The position numbers and the translations under genes were made by a program. From contig CACXFE010000149.1 of assembly GCA_902766855.1 (NCBI GenBank), positions 1 to 28,412 of the forward strand: a stretch of DNA of 28,412 bases, read 5' to 3'. Numbering within the stretch: position 1 is the first letter of the stretch; every line of letters starts with the position of its first letter. The notes beneath the pieces are model-generated. The model worked only from the letters and a program-made list of their open reading frames with translations, ran no database searches and was not told where the DNA came from. Below are positions 13,898 to 23,750 of the stretch, piece by piece. Source of the DNA: Oscillospiraceae bacterium. Its GTDB lineage: Bacteria; Bacillota; Clostridia; Oscillospirales; Acutalibacteraceae.

Positions 13898-14791
13898 TTA
13901 CTGTTTTTTATGTTTACTGCCGCTCCACGCCGTAATATCTTTCAATTCCTCTGATAATCGGCAGTAGGAAGCATGGCGGCTTTGCTGCACCGCGCCGTTT
14001 TTCAAGGCTTCCAGCACGCCGCATCCCGCCTCCCGCGTGTGGGTGCAGGAGGTAAAGCGGCAACCGCCCGCAAATTGTTCCAGATCCGGGAAACAGTGGA
14101 TCAGATTGGTTTTAAAATCGTAACTCCTGTCCCCTTCCGGCACCGAAGAAAAGCCGGGCGTATCCGCAACAAAGGTATTATCGCCCAATTTCAACAATTC
14201 CGTGTGGCGGGTAGTATGCCGCCCGCGCCCCAGTTTTTCGCTTACCGCGCCGGTTTGCAGGCTTAACCCTTCAAACAAACTGTTCAGCAAAGAGGATTTT
14301 CCCACGCCGGAATTGCCCGTGAACGCACTGACCGACCCTTGCAGTTCCCGCCGGATTGCTTCAAGCCCTTCGCCTTCCCGCGCGGAAACCACATAGGTTG
14401 GAAACCCCGCCGCCTGATAAATGCGCACAAATTCGTCCATTTGCCCCAATTCGCACTTATTGAACAGCAGAATCGGCTTGATCCCGTGGTACACGGCAAC
14501 GGCCGTCATCCGGTCGATCACCGCGGTATTCGGCGCCGGATTTTCGAAAGAAGACACGATCAGCAACTGATCAAGATTGGCAACCGGCGGGCGGGACAGC
14601 GCATTTTTGCGCGGCAGGATCGCATCGATCACACCGGTTTTTTCATCACACGGCTCCATTTCCACCCGGTCGCCCACCAGCGGGGAAACGCCGCTTTTTC
14701 GGAAACTTCCCCGCGCCTTGCACTCATAAAGCAGACCGCCCGCGTCTACATAGTAGAAGCCGGCGATTGCTTTTAAAATGATCCCGTTCAT
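13898..14791 (-). CDS. rsgA: Ribosome small-subunit-dependent GTPase A
   Basis: A circularly permuted GTPase that helps late maturation of the 30S subunit. It has 297 residues, normal for the family. An OB-fold domain covers about 1-70. The GTPase motifs occur in permuted order: NKCE (G4, 111-114), then GNSGVGKS (G1, 159-166), then the switch region GRGRHTTRHTEL, then DTPG (G3, 210-213). The C-terminal zinc site is seen as Cys244, Cys249, His251 and Cys257 (CRFTSCTHTREAGC). ATG 14791 overlaps the prkC stop by four bases (ATGA), so the two are translationally coupled. The neighbouring prkC/prpC pair is the usual partner; in Bacillus the GTPase is a known substrate of this kinase. Confidence 0.97.
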   Translation of the reverse strand: MNGIILKAIAGFYYVDAGGLLYECKARGSFRKSGVSPLVGDRVEMEPCDEKTGVIDAILPRKNALSRPPVANLDQLLIVSSFENPAPNTAVIDRMTAVAVYHGIKPILLFNKCELGQMDEFVRIYQAAGFPTYVVSAREGEGLEAIRRELQGSVSAFTGNSGVGKSSLLNSLFEGLSLQTGAVSEKLGRGRHTTRHTELLKLGDNTFVADTPGFSSVPEGDRSYDFKTNLIHCFPDLEQFAGGCRFTSCTHTREAGCGVLEALKNGAVQQSRHASYCRLSEELKDITAWSGSKHKKQ

Positions 14792-16794
14792 TCTTGCGAT
14801 GAATCCGAATCGGTTTGGCTGGACTCTTGCGGGTTCAAAGCCAGATAATCATCATACTCGCGCTCCACGCTGATCCGTGATGTTTTGAAATTCACCGTAA
14901 TTTTCTGATAACGCTCATAGTTCTTATTATCGGTCGAAAGTTTCACATCATAGGTGACCGCTTCTTCTTTGGAGGTGATCCCCTCGAAGGTGTATTCGGA
15001 AAGACCGCTTAATTTCTGGCTTTCTTTTACCATGGCGCCATTTTCCCACAACGAAATATAGTAGGTGTTGGCGGTCAGCATCGACGGAATATCCACCGAC
15101 ACATCCATTTTGGTGCCGGTGTTGACATAGATCGTCACCGTAGAGCCTTCCGGCACCTGCCGGCTTCCCTTTTCCGGGCTTTGCCTGACGATATATCCTA
15201 CCGGGTAATACTTCTCATTCGCGGTAATTTGCGTTTCTTTCACATCAGCAACCAGTTTTTTCGATGTCAGTTTTGCCACGGCGTCTTCCCGCTTCATGCC
15301 GATCACATCCGGCACATCCACATTTTCCACCGTTTTGCCGGAACTGACATAGACCGTGATCTTGGCGCCTTCTTCCACCACTTCGGTACGCTGCGGATCG
15401 GTTTTGATGACTAACCCTTTTTCCACATCTTCACTCGGCATTTCGGTGACGACGGTGGTGAATCCGTTGGATTTCAACTCCGAAACCGCCGAAGACTCAC
15501 TCTTGCCGTACACATCCGGCACCTTTTTGGTGGATTGCCCCATGCTGACATAAAGGGTGATATTCGCGCCTTTTTTCACCTTTTGGCCTTCCGCCTTCGA
15601 TTGCTCATACACATACCCGTAAGCATAATCGGGGTTGGTGTCCCACTTTTCTTCAAACTTAAAGTTTTCGGCGTATTCTTCATTGCTTTTGATCTCGGTC
15701 AGGGTTTTGCCGACAAAATTCGGGCACTCCAATTCACTGCCTGTGCCTGAAAGCAACTTCGGCACAAACAGAACCGCCAACACGATAATGGCGATCACCA
15801 AAGTCACCGCGATCCCCGCCAACACCGGGATCATGGTGTTTTTCTCTTTCGTTTCCTCTTCTTCCTCGTCGCGGTAGACGATCTTAATATCCTCTTTTTT
15901 GCCTACTTCCGGCACAAATTTCGTGGGAGAATCATCCACAAAATAGGTGTATTCAAAAGTCAAAGAAGGATCTTTGCGGAACTGTGCCAAATCGCTCAAC
16001 ATTTCCGCGGCGGATTGATAGCGCCGCTCGGGATTTTTCTGCATGGCGTGCATCGTGATCTGTTCCAGCCCCAACGGAATCGAGCCGTTGATTTCGGACG
16101 GTTTTTGCGGGTCGCGCTGTAACTGCATGATCGCCACCGAAACCGCGCTTTCCGCCTGGAACGGCAGTTGCCCGGTCAACATCTCGTACAGCATCACGCC
16201 GACCGAATAAATATCCGCCTTTTCGTCGGTTCGTTCACCGCGCGCCTGCTCCGGGCTGATATAATGCACCGAGCCGATCGCCTTATCGGTGATCGTGCGC
16301 TGTTCGCTGCGTGCAAAGCGGGCAATGCCGAAATCGGTCACCTTGATCGTTCCATCCGGCAGCACCATGATATTTTGCGGCTTCACATCCCGGTGGACGA
16401 TGCCCTTATCATGCGCGTGCTGCAACGCTTTTAAAATCTGAATGGTAAAATAAACCGCGTCTTTCCACCGAAGGCTGCCTTCGCGCTCAATATATTCTTT
16501 TAATGTGATCCCTTCGATAAATTCCATCACGATATACTGGATCAGATCCCCGAAACTGACATCAAACACCTTCACGATATTCGGATGGGATAACATGGCA
16601 ATCGCTTTGGACTCATTCTTAAACCGGCGAACAAATTCATCATTGGAAATAAACTCTTCTTTGAGAATTTTGATCGCAACAATGCGGTTTTCCTGATTAT
16701 CAAACGCTTTATAGACGACCGCCATGCCGCCTACCCCGATGATTTCCTGAATTTCATACCGGCCATCCAGCCGTTTTCCGACAAATCTATCCAT
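14788..16794 (-). CDS. prkC: Ser/Thr protein kinase with PASTA repeats (PrkC type)
   Basis: A membrane eukaryotic-type kinase that senses muropeptides or lipid II and controls wall growth and spore germination in relatives. It has 668 residues, and ATG 16794 has AAAGGA upstream. The kinase domain covers about 12-270: glycine loop GVGGMAVVYKA, Lys42, HRDVKPQN (134-141), DFG (154-156) and SPEQARGE. A charged linker with an acidic run (about 310-315) precedes one membrane helix (about 322-344). Outside are three PASTA repeats (about 354-418, 421-487, 490-560), each with a P-x-(F/V)-x-G-x-(T/S)-type start. A final domain of about 70 residues and a Ser/Gln/Asp tail follow. It sits between its phosphatase and rsgA, the conserved order. 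Confidence 0.97.
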   Translation of the reverse strand: MDRFVGKRLDGRYEIQEIIGVGGMAVVYKAFDNQENRIVAIKILKEEFISNDEFVRRFKNESKAIAMLSHPNIVKVFDVSFGDLIQYIVMEFIEGITLKEYIEREGSLRWKDAVYFTIQILKALQHAHDKGIVHRDVKPQNIMVLPDGTIKVTDFGIARFARSEQRTITDKAIGSVHYISPEQARGERTDEKADIYSVGVMLYEMLTGQLPFQAESAVSVAIMQLQRDPQKPSEINGSIPLGLEQITMHAMQKNPERRYQSAAEMLSDLAQFRKDPSLTFEYTYFVDDSPTKFVPEVGKKEDIKIVYRDEEEEETKEKNTMIPVLAGIAVTLVIAIIVLAVLFVPKLLSGTGSELECPNFVGKTLTEIKSNEEYAENFKFEEKWDTNPDYAYGYVYEQSKAEGQKVKKGANITLYVSMGQSTKKVPDVYGKSESSAVSELKSNGFTTVVTEMPSEDVEKGLVIKTDPQRTEVVEEGAKITVYVSSGKTVENVDVPDVIGMKREDAVAKLTSKKLVADVKETQITANEKYYPVGYIVRQSPEKGSRQVPEGSTVTIYVNTGTKMDVSVDIPSMLTANTYYISLWENGAMVKESQKLSGLSEYTFEGITSKEEAVTYDVKLSTDNKNYERYQKITVNFKTSRISVEREYDDYLALNPQESSQTDSDSSQE

Positions 16795-16799
16795 TTTTC

Positions 16800-17543
16800 T
16801 TATCCTTTCTTGCCTTCATAGGTCATGATCACAACGGTGATATTGTCGCCGCCGCCTTCACGGTTTGCCTTGTCCACCAAACAGTCCGCAGCCGCCTGCG
16901 GTTCCTCTTTCGCAAGGACCGCCGCGATTTCCGCCGGTTCCACATAATTGGTCAGCCCGTCACTGCACAGCAGTAAGGCGGCGCCCTCATTCAAATGCGC
17001 GACCGTCAAATCCACCGCAACCTGCTCTTCCGCGCCAAGCGCCCGTGTGATGATATTCTTTCTCGGATGTACTTTTGCATCTTCCGGCGTAATCTTTCCG
17101 CTTTCGATCAAGGATTGCACCACCGAATGATCGCGCGTTAATTGCGTGATCGTTTCTCCTTCCGCCAGATACACGCGGCTATCCCCCACATGGGCGATGA
17201 CCGCCTCGTCCCCGATGACCGCCGCCAAAACCACCGTTGTCCCCATGCCGTTATATTTGGCATGTTTCAACGAAAGATCATACAACTCTATATTGGCACT
17301 GGTAATCGCGTTTTGCACCACCTTTTCCATTTCCTGTACGGTCATCGCGCCGCGATAGGATTTGGAGATATAATCCGCAATGCTTTTCACGGCAGTCGCG
17401 CTGGCAATATTGCCGGCGTTGGCGCCGCCCATCCCGTCGCATACCACCGCAAAAGCGGCATGATCCGACAAGTGCCCGGCGAAATAAGCATCCTGGTTTT
17501 CGCTCCTTACCCGGCCCGTATCCGTCCGACTGAAAATTTTCAA
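16800..17543 (-). CDS. prpC: PP2C-type Ser/Thr protein phosphatase
   Basis: A metal-dependent phosphatase that reverses PrkC phosphorylation. It has 247 residues, normal length. It starts with TTG 17543, which overlaps the rlmN stop as TTGA; GAGGGGGGAA lies just upstream, and the N-terminus MKIFSRTDTGRVRSENQDA matches the family, so TTG is the best start. Metal-binding aspartates are visible in VVCDGMGG (Asp36), CSDGLTNYV and GGGDNITVV (Asp233). The central AHVGDSRVYL is also typical. It has no membrane helix and is cytosolic. It lies six bases upstream of prkC. Confidence 0.96.
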   Translation of the reverse strand: MKIFSRTDTGRVRSENQDAYFAGHLSDHAAFAVVCDGMGGANAGNIASATAVKSIADYISKSYRGAMTVQEMEKVVQNAITSANIELYDLSLKHAKYNGMGTTVVLAAVIGDEAVIAHVGDSRVYLAEGETITQLTRDHSVVQSLIESGKITPEDAKVHPRKNIITRALGAEEQVAVDLTVAHLNEGAALLLCSDGLTNYVEPAEIAAVLAKEEPQAAADCLVDKANREGGGDNITVVIMTYEGKKG

Positions 17544-18580
17544 GGCGTTCCCCCCTCTTTTACTCGTTTTCGCAGTTGCCCGCAGGAGGCGTCGATATCT
17601 GCCCCGAGCGTCCTTCTTACAGTGGCGTTGATTCCTTTTCGGATCAGCAACTGCTGAAAATGCAGAATTTTATTTTTATCCGGCTTTTGGAAGGTGTTTT
17701 CCTTCACCGGATTTGCAGGTATCAGATTGACATGGCATAACAAACCTTTTAGGCGTTTGGCCAACTCTTCGGCGCAGGCGTCGCTGTCGTTCACGCCGCT
17801 GATCAAAGCATATTCAAATGAAATGCGCCGCGTTGTGACCTTTTGGTATTCCTTGCAGGCGGCCAGCAACTGTGCCACGCCCCATTTGCGATTGACCGGC
17901 ATGATGCGGCTTCTGATCTCATCATTCGGGGCATGCAGGGAAACCGAAAGGGTGATCGGAAGGTTTTCCTTCGCCAGTTTTTTGATCCCGCTCACCACCC
18001 CGGAGGTGGAAAGCGAAATATGCCGAAGCCCGATATGAAGCCCGCCTTCCGCCGAAACCAGTTTCAAAAACCGAACCGAATGATCAAAATTATCCAGCGG
18101 TTCTCCCATGCCCATCATCACCACATTGGAAACGCGGATCCCGTTATCCCGCTCCGCCGCGGTGATCTGTGCCAGCATTTCCGAAGGCGTGAGGCTGCGA
18201 ATCAACCCCCCGATCCCGGAAGCGCAAAAACTGCACCCCATGCGGCAGCCCACTTGTGTGGAAATGCAAACCGTATATCCATGCTCGTATCGCATCAATA
18301 CCGATTCGATCATTTCCCCGTCAGGCAATTCATACACATATTTCACCGTTTCGTCGATCGCGGAAGCCATCCGCCGCACGATTTTCACATCGGCGATCAG
18401 CGCGTTTTCACGGATCGTTTCCCGCAAAGACAAAGGCAGATCGGTCATCTCATCGGGGTTGGTTACACCGGCTTGCAGCCAATGAAACAGTTGCCCGGCG
18501 CGATACCGCGGCTCCCCGAACGAAGAAAGCCATGTTTCCAATTCGCTTTGATAAAACGAGCGAATATCTGTTTTTCCCAA
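17540..18580 (-). CDS. rlmN: Dual-specificity 23S rRNA/tRNA adenine-C2 methyltransferase
   Basis: A radical SAM enzyme that methylates A2503 of 23S rRNA and A37 of some tRNAs. It has 346 residues. The start is TTG 18580: AAAAGGAG lies about 10 bases upstream and no ATG fits. The radical SAM cluster is Cys112, Cys116 and Cys119 (GCRMGCSFC). Cys105, seven residues before the first, and Cys333 in DIDASCGQL correspond to the two mechanistic cysteines of the family. GMGEPLDNF and the region LSVSLHAPNDEIR are also typical. The neighbours rsmB and prpC are in the usual order. Confidence 0.96.
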   Translation of the reverse strand: MGKTDIRSFYQSELETWLSSFGEPRYRAGQLFHWLQAGVTNPDEMTDLPLSLRETIRENALIADVKIVRRMASAIDETVKYVYELPDGEMIESVLMRYEHGYTVCISTQVGCRMGCSFCASGIGGLIRSLTPSEMLAQITAAERDNGIRVSNVVMMGMGEPLDNFDHSVRFLKLVSAEGGLHIGLRHISLSTSGVVSGIKKLAKENLPITLSVSLHAPNDEIRSRIMPVNRKWGVAQLLAACKEYQKVTTRRISFEYALISGVNDSDACAEELAKRLKGLLCHVNLIPANPVKENTFQKPDKNKILHFQQLLIRKGINATVRRTLGADIDASCGQLRKRVKEGGTP

Positions 18581-18588
18581 ACTGTGCT

Positions 18589-19860
18589 TTACTCCTTTTC
18601 CAGCAGTGCGCAGTAGAAACCGTCTGTTTTATCCATATGCGGCATCAGACTGCGTTCATTCCTTTTTTGAAATTCGTGATGTTCTTTCAAAAACCGTTCG
18701 ATCTGCGCCTCGTTTTCCGTGCGGCGCAAGGTACAGGTGGAATACAGCAGTTTCCCGCCGCGTTTCACATACTTTGCGGCATTTTCCAAAATCGTATACT
18801 GCAAAGCGGGCAAATCAGCGACTTCGCTTTCCGGGCGATATTTGATATCGGGTTTTCTTCTCAACACACCAAGACCCGAGCAAGGCACATCGCACAAAAC
18901 ATCATCAAATTCTCCGCGGTCATGGTCATAAACCGTGGCGTCCGCCACCGCGGCAGACAGCACCGTAAGCCCCAGCCGTTTCGCACCGCCGCGAATCAAC
19001 TCTACCCGCGCAGGGTACAGATCACAGGAAAGCAGTTCCCCCTGATTTTCCATCCATTGCGCCATGGTAAAACTTTTTCCGCCGGGCGCGGCACATAAAT
19101 CGAGTACCCGGTCACCCGGGCGCGGCGCCAAAAGCGACACTGCATATTGCGAAGCCTCATCTTCCGCGTGAAACAACCCGTCACGAAACAGCGGATCCTC
19201 GGCAATCTCAATCCCTTTTAACAAAACCAGCGATCCGGGCAAATGCCCCCGTTCCACCGGAACGCCGCGCTCACCAAACGCCTGTATCAACTCTTCCGCC
19301 GAAGTTTTCAGTGTATTTACCCGCAGTACCGTAGGCGCCGGTTTCAGGCTTTCTTTCAGCAGGTTTTCCGCCGTTTCAGCCCCGTAATCCTCGCAAAAAC
19401 TCCGCACGATCCATTCCGGGCAGGAGTACCGCACCGAAAGCGCCGCCGTATCCTTGCCGTCCGGCAGAATCACGCCCTGCCGCAGAAGATTGCGCAGTAC
19501 GGCGTTCACAAATCCCGCGTTGCGGCTCTCGCGCGAAGCGCGCACCGCTTTCACCGCCTCATTGACCGCGGCGCTGTCCGGGATCTTGTCCATATATAAA
19601 ATTTGATATAACGCCGTGCGCAGCACGGTCAGCGTGTATGGCTGCACTTTTTTCAGCGGCGTCTTCATTTGCCGCGCCAACGCATAATCCAAGGTGATTT
19701 TACGGTCAAGCACCCCATAAAAAAGGCCGGCGGCAAGGGCTTTATCCCGATCGGAAAGATCGGTGCCGCGAAGCGCGGCATTCAAAGTGATGTTGGAATA
19801 GGCCCCTTCGGTTTCCACTTTCATTAAGGCGGCGATCGCCGTTTTTCTTGCGTTTGCCAT
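18589..19860 (-). CDS. rsmB: 16S rRNA m5C967 methyltransferase
   Basis: A SAM-dependent enzyme that methylates cytosine 967 (E. coli numbering) of 16S rRNA. It has 423 residues. A NusB-like RNA-binding domain covers about 1-130, and the methyltransferase domain follows: SAM motif LDLCAAPGGKS (253-263), motif IV DVPCSGLG with Cys327, and motif VI STCTLRR with the catalytic Cys376. ATG 19860 lies 3 bases after the fmt stop. The fmt-rsmB-rlmN order is the common one in Firmicutes. Confidence 0.96.
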   Translation of the reverse strand: MANARKTAIAALMKVETEGAYSNITLNAALRGTDLSDRDKALAAGLFYGVLDRKITLDYALARQMKTPLKKVQPYTLTVLRTALYQILYMDKIPDSAAVNEAVKAVRASRESRNAGFVNAVLRNLLRQGVILPDGKDTAALSVRYSCPEWIVRSFCEDYGAETAENLLKESLKPAPTVLRVNTLKTSAEELIQAFGERGVPVERGHLPGSLVLLKGIEIAEDPLFRDGLFHAEDEASQYAVSLLAPRPGDRVLDLCAAPGGKSFTMAQWMENQGELLSCDLYPARVELIRGGAKRLGLTVLSAAVADATVYDHDRGEFDDVLCDVPCSGLGVLRRKPDIKYRPESEVADLPALQYTILENAAKYVKRGGKLLYSTCTLRRTENEAQIERFLKEHHEFQKRNERSLMPHMDKTDGFYCALLEKE

Positions 19861-19863
19861 GGC

Positions 19864-20790
19864 TTATATAACCGTGCCTACCGGGATTGGCCGTCCGCAA
19901 AGCATTTGTTTGGCGCTCATCGGTTTCGATCCTTCCGGCTGTACCGTCTGCAACTCGACCGCCGTGCCGCCCTTGCAGGCAATGATCAGCCTGTCGCCGC
20001 TCTCGGTCACGGTGCCGGCGGGCGCCGCTGTATTCTCCGCAAGGCGGGCGCTCAATACCTTCACGCGTTTTCCTTCGAAGAAGAAATAAGCGATCGGCCA
20101 GGAATAAAAGCCTCGCACACGGTTGCGGATCTCCTCCGCGTCCCATGCCGAAAAATCCAGCAAGGCCATCTCTTTTTGGATGATCGGCGCGTAACTGACG
20201 CCCTCCGCCGGTTGTTTCTTCGGGCAAACCGTGCCTGCCGCAAGGTCGGCAACCGTTTTGACCGTTAACTCCGCACTGATCACGGAAAGCCGCTCAAACA
20301 GTTCATCCGCCGTTTCGTTTTCTCCGATCGGCGTTTCCGTTGTTTCAAGAATGTCACCGGTATCCATGCCTTCATCCATCAGCATCGTGGTCACGCCGGT
20401 TTTTTGTTCCCCGTTGACAATGCACCACTGGATCGGAGAAGCCCCGCGGTAAGCGGGCAACAAGGAGGCATGCCCGTTCACGCATCCATAGCGCGGAAGT
20501 TCCAGCACTTCTTTGGGAAGGAGTTTCCCGTATGCCGTTACCACGATCATCTCCGGCGCGATTTCTCTTAAAATCTCCGCCGCCTCCCCGTTTTTGAGGG
20601 TAACAGGCTGATACACCGGGATACCGTGTTGTAAAGCGCACACTTTTACCGGCGGCGGGGTGATGAGATGTTTCCTCCCGACCGGCTTATCCGGCTGAGC
20701 AAAAACCGCCGCGATTTCATGCCCCGCTTCGATCAGGGCTTCCAGCGTTTTCACCGAATACGCCGGCGTTCCCATAAAAACCAGTTTCAT
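19864..20790 (-). CDS. fmt: Methionyl-tRNA formyltransferase
   Basis: Formylates the initiator Met-tRNA with 10-formyl-tetrahydrofolate for translation start. It has 308 residues, normal length. ATG 20790 has AAAGGAGG about 11 bases upstream. The N-terminal Rossmann-like domain begins MKLVFMGTPAYSVKTL. The catalytic set is visible: Asn105 and His107 in GCVNGHASLLPAYRG and Asp143 in DEGMDTGD. The C-terminal domain (about 205-308) is the tRNA-binding part. It is paired with def, which removes the formyl group later. Confidence 0.97.
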   Translation of the reverse strand: MKLVFMGTPAYSVKTLEALIEAGHEIAAVFAQPDKPVGRKHLITPPPVKVCALQHGIPVYQPVTLKNGEAAEILREIAPEMIVVTAYGKLLPKEVLELPRYGCVNGHASLLPAYRGASPIQWCIVNGEQKTGVTTMLMDEGMDTGDILETTETPIGENETADELFERLSVISAELTVKTVADLAAGTVCPKKQPAEGVSYAPIIQKEMALLDFSAWDAEEIRNRVRGFYSWPIAYFFFEGKRVKVLSARLAENTAAPAGTVTESGDRLIIACKGGTAVELQTVQPEGSKPMSAKQMLCGRPIPVGTVI

Positions 20791-20825
20791 GCTATGCAGG
20801 GCCTCCTTTCTTGCAAAAGCGTATC

Positions 20826-21275
20826 TTACTTCGTGTTCTTTTTGATTTTATCAATATACATGATCCCGTCAAGATGATCGATTTCATGGCACAAAGCCCG
20901 GGCTTTCAATTCTTCTCCCGTAATGCGGAAAACTTTGCCGTGGCGATCTTGTGCCCGAACGGTCACTTTCATCGGGCGTTCTACCTCTTCATATCGGTCA
21001 GGAATGGAAAGGCAGCCTTCCTGGCCGCATTGCGTGCCCTCTTTGGATTCGATCACGGGATTGATCAATTCGATCAGCCCATCGCCCACATCCACAATGC
21101 AAAAGCGGCGAAGAACTCCCACTTGCGGGGCGGCAAGCCCTACCCCGTCCGCGGCATACATCGTATCCGCCATATCGTCTAAAATCATGGCAAGCCGCTC
21201 GTCAAAATCCAGTTGGGTGCGGCATTTTTTACGCAAAATGTCGTCCCCTATTTTCACAATATTTCTGATAGCCAT
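20826..21275 (-). CDS. def: Peptide deformylase
   Basis: Removes the formyl group from the N-terminus of new proteins. It has 149 residues, the short type 1 form. The three family motifs are present: GVGLAAPQVG (about 44-53), EGCLSIP with metal ligand Cys88, and HEIDHLDG with metal ligands His130 and His134 and catalytic Glu131. ATG 21275 has TGGAGA upstream. It is placed between priA and fmt, as usual. Confidence 0.97.
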   Translation of the reverse strand: MAIRNIVKIGDDILRKKCRTQLDFDERLAMILDDMADTMYAADGVGLAAPQVGVLRRFCIVDVGDGLIELINPVIESKEGTQCGQEGCLSIPDRYEEVERPMKVTVRAQDRHGKVFRITGEELKARALCHEIDHLDGIMYIDKIKKNTK

Positions 21276-21314
21276 TTGGTAACATCTCCATTTTACCGCC
21301 GCCTGTCAGCGGTT

Positions 21315-23729
21315 CTAAATCACGGTTTCGGGGTTGAAATCCACCACCACCGTCACATCCCCCCGCTGGCGAACAGCAAGCGAGGCGCGAAGCATTTCCC
21401 GCAGCCGTTTATTCGCCCGGCATTTGATCAGCATCCGATAGCGATAGCGGTTATTCACCCGCGGGATCGAGGCCGCCGAAGGCCCTAATATGATCACCTT
21501 CACATCCCGGTACTCTTCCGTGAGTTTTTGTTTGATATTCGAAAAGATTTCCTGTATCGCGTTTTCCGCCGCCTCTTTGGCAACAGACCGCGCCACAATC
21601 ATGCACAAATCGCAATAAGGCGGATAGATCATCAGTTTGCGGGTTGCGATTTCTTCTTCGTAAAACGAATCATAATCCTGCCGTGCCGCCAAAGAAACCA
21701 AATTGCCCGAAGGATCCATCGTCTGCACGATCGCCAGCCCTTTTTCTCCCCCGCGCCCGGCGCGGCCGACCACCTGCGTCAACAGGGAGAATGCCCGCTC
21801 AAAACTGCGGAAATCCTCACTGTACGCGGCACTGTCCGCCCCCAACACGCCCACCAGCGTTACATTCGGAAAATCCAATCCTTTCGCCACCATTTGGGTG
21901 CCAAGCAGAATATCCGCTTCCCCTTTTGAAAAAGAAGTCAGGTACTCGGCATAGGAATCGCGGGCAAGAGTGCTGTCCGCATCCACCCGGAGAATACGGG
22001 CCGAAGGGAAAAGCGCCGCCAGTTCTTCCGCCGCTTTTTGCGTGCCAAGCCCTAAAAATTTCATATGCTCGCCGCCGCAGGTGGGGCAGGTTGACGATAC
22101 CGCGACCGAATATCCGCAATAATGGCACATCAACCGCCGGTTGGCGGAATGGTAGGTCAGAGAAATGCTGCAATGCGGGCAGGTTGCCACATAGCCGCAA
22201 TCCGGGCAGGAAATATAGGTGTGATGCCCGCGCCGGTTCAACAGGATGATTGCCTGTTTTTTGCGGGAAAGCGTTTCGCCCACGGCCTCATACAGTCGCC
22301 GACTGAACGCCGAAGAATTGCCGCTTAAAATTTCCTGCCGCATATCCACGGTTTCCACCTCGGGCAAAACCGCACTGCCATAACGGTTTTTCAAGCGAAA
22401 CAGGCTGATTTTTCCGCTTTTGGCCGCCGTGAATGTTTCAACCGACGGCGTAGCCGAAGCAAGGCACAAAAGCCCGCCCTGCCGCGCGGTACGGAATCTG
22501 GCAAGATCCCGCGCGTGGAAACGCGGCGCCTGTTCGGATTTATAAGTATATTCCTGCTCTTCATCCATGATGATCAGCCCGAGATCGGCAAACGGCGCGA
22601 ATATCGCACTGCGTGTTCCGATCGCAATCGCGGCTTCGCCGTTTTTTACCCGCCGCCATTCGTCTAACCGCTTCCCCATGGACATTGCACTGTGAAACAC
22701 CGCCACGCGGCATCCGTAGCGGTTGGTGAAAATCGAAAGCATTTGGGGCGTCAAGGAAATTTCAGGCACCATCACGATCACGCCGCGGCCGGCGGCGATC
22801 ACTTCATCCGCCAACCGCAAAAATACCTGCGTTTTGCCCGAGCCCGTCACGCCGTATAAAAGCGAAACCGCGCCCTCTTGCTTGCGGTAATCCGCCATCA
22901 AACCGTCAAACGCGGCTTGTTGTTCCTCCGTCAGCCGGATCGGGGTTTGGTGCGGCTCTCTATCGGTTGCCGCGGTGCGGTAGACCTGCTTTTCAAACAC
23001 CGTCAGCAAACCTTGTCCGATCAACCCGTTGATCACCGAAGGGGAAACCCCGGTATAATATTCGATCTCTTTTACGGCGGCACTGCCTTCCCGCAATACC
23101 AGTTCCATCACTTCGCGGCGCCGCGGTGTCAATCTATATCCTTCCAACTCCGCTTCTTCGATCGCGGCGCGCACATATTTCATAGTCGCGTCGCCCATGC
23201 GGCGCTTGGCATCGCTTACCGCCGTAATGGCGCCCTTCGCAAGCAGATCCGCCAGCATTTCCGGCGTTGCCGCGGTTTTTTTCAGCAGTTCTTCCTCCGC
23301 GGTTTCACCCTTTTTCTCTAAAAAGGCAAACACCGCCGCTTGTTCTTCCGTCAAACCGGGGGAAGCGGCTGCCGCGCTGTAAAAGCGGATCAGGCGATAA
23401 TTCAACCCCGTCGGCAGCATGGCTTTTACCGCGTCGAAATAGGTGCAGAAACAGGTTTCCCGCATATATTCGCACAAGGCGCATTGCTCCGCGGTGAGTA
23501 CCGGCTCACGGTCGGTCAAAGCCAAAACGGCTTTCAGCCCTTTCAGTTCTCCCCGTGCAAGCCGCAGGATTATTCCCTGCTTTTTCAGGTTTCCTTTTCC
23601 GAACGGAACAATCACCCGCGAGCCGACTGCCGCCTTTTCCTGCATATCAGGCGGAACCAGATAGGTATATAACTTGTCAAACGCAAAGGTCGCGCCTTCC
23701 AGCGCGATTTCTGCCACAAGCCCTATCAT
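21315..23729 (-). CDS. priA: Primosomal protein N', replication restart helicase
   Basis: A 3'-5' superfamily 2 helicase that reloads the replisome at stalled forks. It has 804 residues, close to Firmicutes PriA length. The N-terminal DNA-binding part (about 1-100) recognises fork 3' ends; a winged-helix-like segment follows. Walker A GVTGSGKT is at 293-300, the DEEQ box at 389-392 and SATPS at about 425. The zinc region has eight cysteines in C-x2-C pairs (Cys508/511, 517/520, 535/538, 548/551). The helicase motifs ending in QVVGRAGRGG are intact. ATG 23729 has AGGAGG upstream. The coaBC gene that commonly lies between rpoZ and priA is absent. Confidence 0.97.
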   Translation of the reverse strand: MIGLVAEIALEGATFAFDKLYTYLVPPDMQEKAAVGSRVIVPFGKGNLKKQGIILRLARGELKGLKAVLALTDREPVLTAEQCALCEYMRETCFCTYFDAVKAMLPTGLNYRLIRFYSAAAASPGLTEEQAAVFAFLEKKGETAEEELLKKTAATPEMLADLLAKGAITAVSDAKRRMGDATMKYVRAAIEEAELEGYRLTPRRREVMELVLREGSAAVKEIEYYTGVSPSVINGLIGQGLLTVFEKQVYRTAATDREPHQTPIRLTEEQQAAFDGLMADYRKQEGAVSLLYGVTGSGKTQVFLRLADEVIAAGRGVIVMVPEISLTPQMLSIFTNRYGCRVAVFHSAMSMGKRLDEWRRVKNGEAAIAIGTRSAIFAPFADLGLIIMDEEQEYTYKSEQAPRFHARDLARFRTARQGGLLCLASATPSVETFTAAKSGKISLFRLKNRYGSAVLPEVETVDMRQEILSGNSSAFSRRLYEAVGETLSRKKQAIILLNRRGHHTYISCPDCGYVATCPHCSISLTYHSANRRLMCHYCGYSVAVSSTCPTCGGEHMKFLGLGTQKAAEELAALFPSARILRVDADSTLARDSYAEYLTSFSKGEADILLGTQMVAKGLDFPNVTLVGVLGADSAAYSEDFRSFERAFSLLTQVVGRAGRGGEKGLAIVQTMDPSGNLVSLAARQDYDSFYEEEIATRKLMIYPPYCDLCMIVARSVAKEAAENAIQEIFSNIKQKLTEEYRDVKVIILGPSAASIPRVNNRYRYRMLIKCRANKRLREMLRASLAVRQRGDVTVVVDFNPETVI

Positions 23730-23750
23730 ATGCCCGTCCTCCTGTCAAGA

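Noticed and set aside
17843..19098. Long plus-strand frames opposite rlmN and rsmB
   Set aside because: Both opposite genes show complete catalytic motifs; the plus-strand translations are rich in His, Arg and Pro and look like shadows.
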